64,000 nucleotides of DNA, from positions 2,967,389 through 3,031,388 of the forward strand of contig NC_015577.1 in NCBI RefSeq assembly GCF_000214355.1. The letters run 5' to 3'. Shown in pieces: positions 60,048 through 64,000 of this stretch. This DNA is from Leadbettera azotonutricia ZAS-9 (GTDB lineage: Bacteria > Spirochaetota > Spirochaetia > Treponematales > Breznakiellaceae). The notes below the pieces were generated by a model that did not search any database, was not told the origin of the DNA, and was given only the letters and a program-made list of their open reading frames with translations. Position 1 is the first letter of the stretch, and every line of letters begins with the position of its first letter. Made by a program: the position numbers and the translations under genes.

Positions 60048-60638
60048 TTATCTTGAGATCTCCCGGCAGCACAGTTCTATCATTCTGTCGGTAAACAGTA
60101 TCCCCTTGCCCCAATATTCCGGCAGGGTTCGATTGAGCAATACGCTTTCTATAGCGCCCCAGAGGGCGGCAATAATGAGGCTGGAATCCAAAAGCGTATC
60201 CCTGGATTTGCATTTACCCGCTTTGACTGCGGCGTCAAGAAGTGTTTTGCCTAAATAGTTGCTTTGGTAGTATATTTGCAATTGTTCTTTATTCGCTTCT
60301 TTATTGGGTTTAAGGCGGCCCATGAATAAAATTGCAATTCGGGGATTTTTGAACGTCCAATCCCTGAATGCTGAAAGCCCGGCCTTAAGAGCTTTCATTG
60401 GCTCTTTTATCCCTTCCAGCTTTTTTTTGATAAAATTATTCATTTCGGCAATGCTTTCCAGTTTCACTTCCTCGAATAATGCATCTTTGTCGCTGTAGTA
60501 ATAATAAAGCGTCGTCGCAGTTACTCCGCATTCTTTTGCTATATCCCTCATGGTTATTTCTTCCGGTTCTTTTTCCATAAGCATTTCCACAGCTTTCTTT
60601 TTGATATCTTCAATCAATTTCGGGTTTGCATTCCTCAT
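60048..60638 (-). CDS. TetR/AcrR-family transcriptional regulator
   Basis: A 196-residue repressor with an N-terminal HTH (about 25-65: TMRDIAKECGVTATTLYYYYSDKDALFEEV) and a helical ligand-binding domain. It is the third gene of an operon (outer-membrane protein, DUF2271 lipoprotein, TetR). A 13-bp palindrome inside the operon promoter (62302-62314) is its likely binding site, giving autoregulation (inference). The inducer is unknown. The start ATG follows GGGAGG. Confidence 0.92.
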   Translation of the reverse strand: MRNANPKLIEDIKKKAVEMLMEKEPEEITMRDIAKECGVTATTLYYYYSDKDALFEEVKLESIAEMNNFIKKKLEGIKEPMKALKAGLSAFRDWTFKNPRIAILFMGRLKPNKEANKEQLQIYYQSNYLGKTLLDAAVKAGKCKSRDTLLDSSLIIAALWGAIESVLLNRTLPEYWGKGILFTDRMIELCCREISR

Positions 60639-60662
60639 AAATTTCCCTCCCGATTACCAGTG

Positions 60663-61316
60663 CTATTTATTCGCCAAAAAAGCGTCTTTAATTATTGATA
60701 AGGCAGTGGTCATTCCTTCTGTATCAACAATAATATCTCCATGAGAACCATCTACGGCGCCGTGTCCGGCAAGGGAAAGCTGTACCCTGTCAAATGGCTC
60801 GCCATAAATAAACCCGGCGGAATAAACAAGCGATGGCTGCCCATTCACACCGGCAGCCGGCAGATTATTGCCTGCCTTTTTTGGCCACCGATCATTATAA
60901 TCGAAACTTTGATTCACCTCAAGGAAAATGTGATATTCGCCGCCAATGACCAGAATATGATTATCAAATGCTGTCTGTACTACTCCTTTCGGTGTAGCCG
61001 AAGTAACCGAATCTATCTCATCGGTATACATGGATTTACTGCGGCTATGCTCCCATACCGGCAGCGCTTCCGGCCTGCCAGCCTTGGGCGCCATACGCCA
61101 GCTTTTGTTTCCGCTCCGGTTGCTGACCAGAATCGTCGATACATAGCTGCCGTCAATATCGGTAAGCCATGCTGCAAATTGCGGTTTTTTCCATTCTTCT
61201 CCCGGATTGATGATAAATTCCATACCGTCACTTACAGCCAAAACCCTGGCAGACGGAGCGGAACATGAAATGCAAAGCAAGGCCGGTAAAACAAAATATA
61301 AATAATTAATCCGCAT
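60663..61316 (-). CDS. DUF2271 lipoprotein
   Basis: A 217-residue lipoprotein with a lipobox ending LLCISCS (Cys near residue 18). The mature domain matches DUF2271: KKPQFAAWLTDIDGSYVSTI, LPVWEHSRSK, VTSATPKG and EYHIFLEVNQSFDYND are its landmarks. DUF2271 proteins are periplasmic and often occur near flavin-linked or membrane redox genes; the activity is unknown. It lies between the outer-membrane protein and the TetR gene with gaps of 17 and 24 nt, so all three form one operon. Confidence 0.88.
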   Translation of the reverse strand: MRINYLYFVLPALLCISCSAPSARVLAVSDGMEFIINPGEEWKKPQFAAWLTDIDGSYVSTILVSNRSGNKSWRMAPKAGRPEALPVWEHSRSKSMYTDEIDSVTSATPKGVVQTAFDNHILVIGGEYHIFLEVNQSFDYNDRWPKKAGNNLPAAGVNGQPSLVYSAGFIYGEPFDRVQLSLAGHGAVDGSHGDIIVDTEGMTTALSIIKDAFLANK

Positions 61317-61333
61317 ATATCATTTCTCCCTGA

Positions 61334-62257
61334 TTATCGTAATTTAAATTTCATGGTTGCAGCAACCCGGAAAAACTCAAGCCGTCTTTGTGATGAATCG
61401 ACTATTTGCCTGTCCTGGTAAAATTCATTGTCTTTGGTTGATGGTGTGAAATTCCGCATGGTCCGCGATTGTACAAGCAGGGTAATGCCCATCCGGTCGG
61501 TAATTTTAAAGTTAAGCAATGCGGAAAGAGTCCAGCGGGAAAGGTCATCTCCCCAGAATTCACCGCCCGCGGCATTGTAGATATTTTGATTTTCTTCTGC
61601 AAGAATACCAACCATATCAAGAAAAAGGGGCATCTGATAACCCAACAAATAGTTGCCGTAATAATTAAACCCATTCCGGTTTTCGCCTGAATCGTTTTCA
61701 AAATACCATGAATCATTATTCTTCGCCGCAGTGTACGCAGCATAGTTTATTTCATGATAAGAATGAAACACAATATGATGCCAGTCGCCGGGCCACAGCG
61801 CGGCAGTATCAAACTGCAAAACCGCGCCGCCCTTTACATTCCACAAAAGCCCGCCGAATGCGGAGCCTTCTACACGGGTCGTTCCGTCGGCATTATATAC
61901 GTTTTTCCCAATCCCTATGATTTCATCCCCCAGGGTTATATTCCACCCTGAGCCAATCCGCCCCCCGGTAACCAATTGAAAAAACGCCACCGGTGTCCAG
62001 ACGATTTCCGCAACGCCATTGAGCGATATCGGAGATAGTTCGGCAGTCAAGGTTGCGCTGATATTATTACCCTGAGTCAGCATTCCCTCCCCCCGAAGGA
62101 ATGGGAAAGCGAAATTCCGGGAAAGCCCGATTTTGGCCTCCGGGATACTCGTAATGGTAACACTGAGATCGGTCGAGGAAGTATACCCCCCATCATCACC
62201 CCACAATGGCGCCCAGAGTACCAAAAGGACAGCCGCGAAAAACAACAAACGTTTCAT
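61334..62257 (-). CDS. Predicted outer-membrane beta-barrel protein
   Basis: A 307-residue protein with a signal peptide (MKRLLFFAAVLLVLWAPLWG, cut near residue 20). The mature part consists of alternating amphipathic strands rich in aromatic residues, such as SVTITSIPEAKIGLSRNFAF and SALLNFKITDRMGITLLVQS. It ends in VAATMKFKLR, a typical last barrel strand with a nearly terminal hydrophobic residue. It is the first gene of a TetR-controlled operon with a DUF2271 lipoprotein. Together they look like an inducible envelope module, possibly for uptake or efflux (inference). Confidence 0.78.
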   Translation of the reverse strand: MKRLLFFAAVLLVLWAPLWGDDGGYTSSTDLSVTITSIPEAKIGLSRNFAFPFLRGEGMLTQGNNISATLTAELSPISLNGVAEIVWTPVAFFQLVTGGRIGSGWNITLGDEIIGIGKNVYNADGTTRVEGSAFGGLLWNVKGGAVLQFDTAALWPGDWHHIVFHSYHEINYAAYTAAKNNDSWYFENDSGENRNGFNYYGNYLLGYQMPLFLDMVGILAEENQNIYNAAGGEFWGDDLSRWTLSALLNFKITDRMGITLLVQSRTMRNFTPSTKDNEFYQDRQIVDSSQRRLEFFRVAATMKFKLR

Positions 62258-62299
62258 TCTGTTACACTCCTATATAACCATATTAAGATTATGATGTAA

Positions 62300-62341
62300 A
62301 GATAACATTGTTATGTTAACTTTGTCAAGTATCTTTGTCAA
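62300..62341 (-). promoter_or_regulatory. Promoter with palindromic operator of the OMP-DUF2271-TetR operon
   Basis: On the minus strand, TTGACA (62328-62323), a 17-nt spacer and TTATCT (62305-62300) form the promoter. A second TTGACA (62341-62336) lies just upstream. The palindrome ATAACATTGTTAT (62302-62314; 6-bp arms around one base) overlaps the spacer and -10 box, as a TetR-family operator would. Confidence 0.65.
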
Positions 62342-62435
62342 ATTTTCATCAATTTAGCGGCTTTTATATACTACTGATGTGGGGGTTAGGAGTAGACTGC
62401 TCTTATGCCATACAGCAAATGCCCTGGAGGATACC

Positions 62436-63482
62436 CTACAGCTGATCCAGCGACAGCAGATCCACCGGCGGTATCACTGTTTCGCGGTGTATCTCCCTGT
62501 TCAGCATGGAAAGTATGAGCACCGTGCCGACCGGCAAATGATAGGGAACCGTGAGGGCGCCTCCTGCGTATTCTGCTGCAAGAAGCCGGCGGCGTTCGCC
62601 ATTGGGAAGCTGGGCTTCGAGTCTCAGCGCCAGGGGATAGGGGTTCTTCGCCATGCTGTACTTGAAAAGACCGAAGACCTCGCCCACCGGAACTTCCGCA
62701 GGGGAGAAAAGGGTGATAGCCACCCTGGTATTGGATTGAACCATGGTGTCCCCCGCTGGGTTCTGGGCCGCAACGGTTTCAGGTATGTCCCCTTCTCCCG
62801 CAGGTTTCAGGGTAAAAGTAAAGTCAATGCCCGAATACCCAACCTGTTCCAAAGCGTCGTTTAGGGGAAGGCCCGTAAGGTTCGGTACACGGAGAAGAGA
62901 ATCCTCGGGTCCCCGGCTTACAACAAACTCCAGAACCGTGGGGCCTGAAATGCCGGAACCGGGCTCGGGCTTCTGCTGCAGGATAGTTCCCGGATCTTCG
63001 GCGGAGTATTCGTACATGAGGGGTTCTTTAAGGGTTACCAGCGGAATTGCGCTGCCTTCCGATGCAAAGAGAGTCTGGAGATCCATACGCACTTCATCAA
63101 TATTCCGGCCCAGGTAATTTTCGACCGTGTTGACCATGACGCCCTGGCTTACCACGAGGCGTATGCGGCGGCCGGCCTTGACTATGATTCCCGGGCGGGG
63201 ATCCTGCTCCAGGATGAGGCCCTTGTCGGCTGAGCTTTGGGAATAGCGGAGCTGTATGCGGGGATAGAGCTCCTTGACCTGGAGTTCCAAAAGGGCTGCG
63301 GTCAGATCCTGGCCCACTATGTCGGGGACCATGGTCTGTTCGGCCCCTCTTACGGAGATAAAAAAAACCGAGACCGCAATGATCCCCACAAAGACCAGAA
63401 GGCCCACAGCCATGGAGATAAAGAGCCGCAAATGGTTGGCTACATAGCCTTCTATTGCGTCAAGGTCAAAATTGATAGCCAT
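62436..63482 (-). CDS. PASTA-domain membrane protein
   Basis: A 348-residue protein with a short cytoplasmic N-terminus, one membrane helix (about 20-43) and three extracytoplasmic PASTA domains (about 50-115, 116-190 and 194-258), seen in VPDIVGQDLTAALLELQVKEL, QDPRPGIIVKAGRRIRLVVSQG and VPNLTGLPLNDALEQVGYSGI. PASTA domains bind peptidoglycan or beta-lactams, usually on PBPs or Ser/Thr kinases. Here there is no kinase or transpeptidase domain, so it is a stand-alone sensor or wall anchor. It lies 36 nt downstream of fmt on the same strand, so the two are probably co-transcribed. Confidence 0.88.
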   Translation of the reverse strand: MAINFDLDAIEGYVANHLRLFISMAVGLLVFVGIIAVSVFFISVRGAEQTMVPDIVGQDLTAALLELQVKELYPRIQLRYSQSSADKGLILEQDPRPGIIVKAGRRIRLVVSQGVMVNTVENYLGRNIDEVRMDLQTLFASEGSAIPLVTLKEPLMYEYSAEDPGTILQQKPEPGSGISGPTVLEFVVSRGPEDSLLRVPNLTGLPLNDALEQVGYSGIDFTFTLKPAGEGDIPETVAAQNPAGDTMVQSNTRVAITLFSPAEVPVGEVFGLFKYSMAKNPYPLALRLEAQLPNGERRRLLAAEYAGGALTVPYHLPVGTVLILSMLNREIHRETVIPPVDLLSLDQL

Positions 63483-63518
63483 TAACCAAAAACCTCCGAT
63501 ATCATCCGGGGACAGACC

Positions 63519-64000
63519 TTATCCTAAAAGAGTCCCCACAAAATCCCTGGCCCCATTCATAAAAGACTTCCAGTCCAGGGCCTTTTTTGCCTGCCACTGA
63601 AGCCGGGAAACCGCGTATACCCCGTCTCCTGTTTGTACCAGTATTCCCTTGCCCCTGTCTATGCCCAGCACTATACCCGGGGCTGCTTTTGTTTCGGTCT
63701 GCCCCCCACTGCCCGGGCCTTCAAAGGGCTGGCCTTCAAGTATATAGAGGGTTTGCCCCTCCTGTGCGGTAAAGCAAAGCGGCCAGGGCGTAAAAGCCCG
63801 AACCCTGGCGTCGATTTCCAGGGCGCTCAATTTCCAATCAATGTGACCGTCTTCCTTGCGGATAAGGGAGCAGCAGCTTGGCTCGCCTTCCTGGCTCTTG
63901 CCCTGAAACAGTGCGCTTTTTGACAAAGCCTCTTTCGGCAGGGCGGCAAATTCCCTCGTCAGCGAAGCAAGCAGCTCCGCGCTTCTTTGCGCAGCGTCTT
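63519..64000 (-). CDS. fmt: Methionyl-tRNA formyltransferase, C-terminal part
   Basis: The 3' part of fmt; its start lies beyond the right edge. The visible 160 residues include the end of the catalytic domain (AELLASLTREFAALPKEALS, then IRKEDGHIDWKLSALEIDARVRAF) and the C-terminal OB-like domain that binds the initiator tRNA (APGIVLGIDRGKGILVQTGDG). Fmt formylates Met-tRNA for initiation. The frame is open to position 64000, so an apparent TTG start at 63926 is not real. The gene is followed by the PASTA protein gene. Confidence 0.88.
   Translation of the reverse strand, partial: DAAQRSAELLASLTREFAALPKEALSKSALFQGKSQEGEPSCCSLIRKEDGHIDWKLSALEIDARVRAFTPWPLCFTAQEGQTLYILEGQPFEGPGSGGQTETKAAPGIVLGIDRGKGILVQTGDGVYAVSRLQWQAKKALDWKSFMNGARDFVGTLLG

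Overview
The window comes from a spirochaete of the genus Treponema in the broad sense. It most resembles the nitrogen-fixing termite-gut treponemes (inference). The reasons are the start of nifH facing a nifA-type activator at the left edge, a SpiroCoCo-type giant coiled-coil protein, a CarD regulator beside ispD, an adjacent topoisomerase IV gene pair, an EF-G paralogue, many lipoproteins with loose spirochaetal lipoboxes, and moderate GC. It is ordinary chromosome with several accessory patches. I saw no rRNA, tRNA, CRISPR array, prophage or complete insertion sequence.

Layout. 1-1.9 kb: 5' end of nifH (minus) with a sigma-54 promoter, divergent from nifA. 1.9-9.95 kb: two lipoproteins, a conserved unknown, an OppA-like binding protein, carD, ispD and glpK. 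9.95-18.1 kb: a sulfur-amino-acid block on the minus strand (MetQ, MsrAB, MetN, MetI; then a QueG-like/MetY fusion, a cystathionine synthase/lyase and an M20 amidohydrolase). 18.1-25.8 kb: the accessory part. It holds a decayed aspartic-protease tail next to a 21-nt-period repeat, a BspA-like lipoprotein, a DUF433/DUF5615 toxin-antitoxin pair between 26-bp direct repeats, HtrA, an NlpC/P60-like exported protein, an SDR protein, a PIN toxin pair and a hairpin repeat. 25.8-44.2 kb: HAD hydrolase, SpiroCoCo protein, Nth, IspF, methyltransferase, class III cyclase, topoisomerase IV with a MATE transporter between its subunits, and the EF-G paralogue. 44.2-45.8 kb: a three-gene hipB-hipS-hipT system with three long palindromic operators. 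45.8-58.2 kb: citrate synthase, remnants of GH116-like enzymes, acyl-CoA synthetase with its cupin regulator, a heterodimeric ABC exporter, RpiA and an AroD-AroE fusion. 58.3-64 kb: a second acyl-CoA ligase, an outer-membrane-protein/DUF2271/TetR operon, a PASTA protein and the 3' part of fmt.

How the genes work together. NifA with sigma-54 should drive nifH. The sulfur block imports methionine, repairs oxidised methionine and makes homocysteine or cystathionine; two of its promoters carry similar dyads. Three separate toxin-antitoxin-like modules lie within 25 kb.

The items most worth a second look are: the HipBST locus with its apparently leaderless promoter; two copies of a hairpin repeat whose 18-nt loops are exact reverse complements while their flanks keep one orientation; the QueG-like/MetY fusion with an internal ribosome-binding site; the 26-bp repeats around the DUF433/DUF5615 pair; and the 21-nt-period array fused in frame to a protease remnant.
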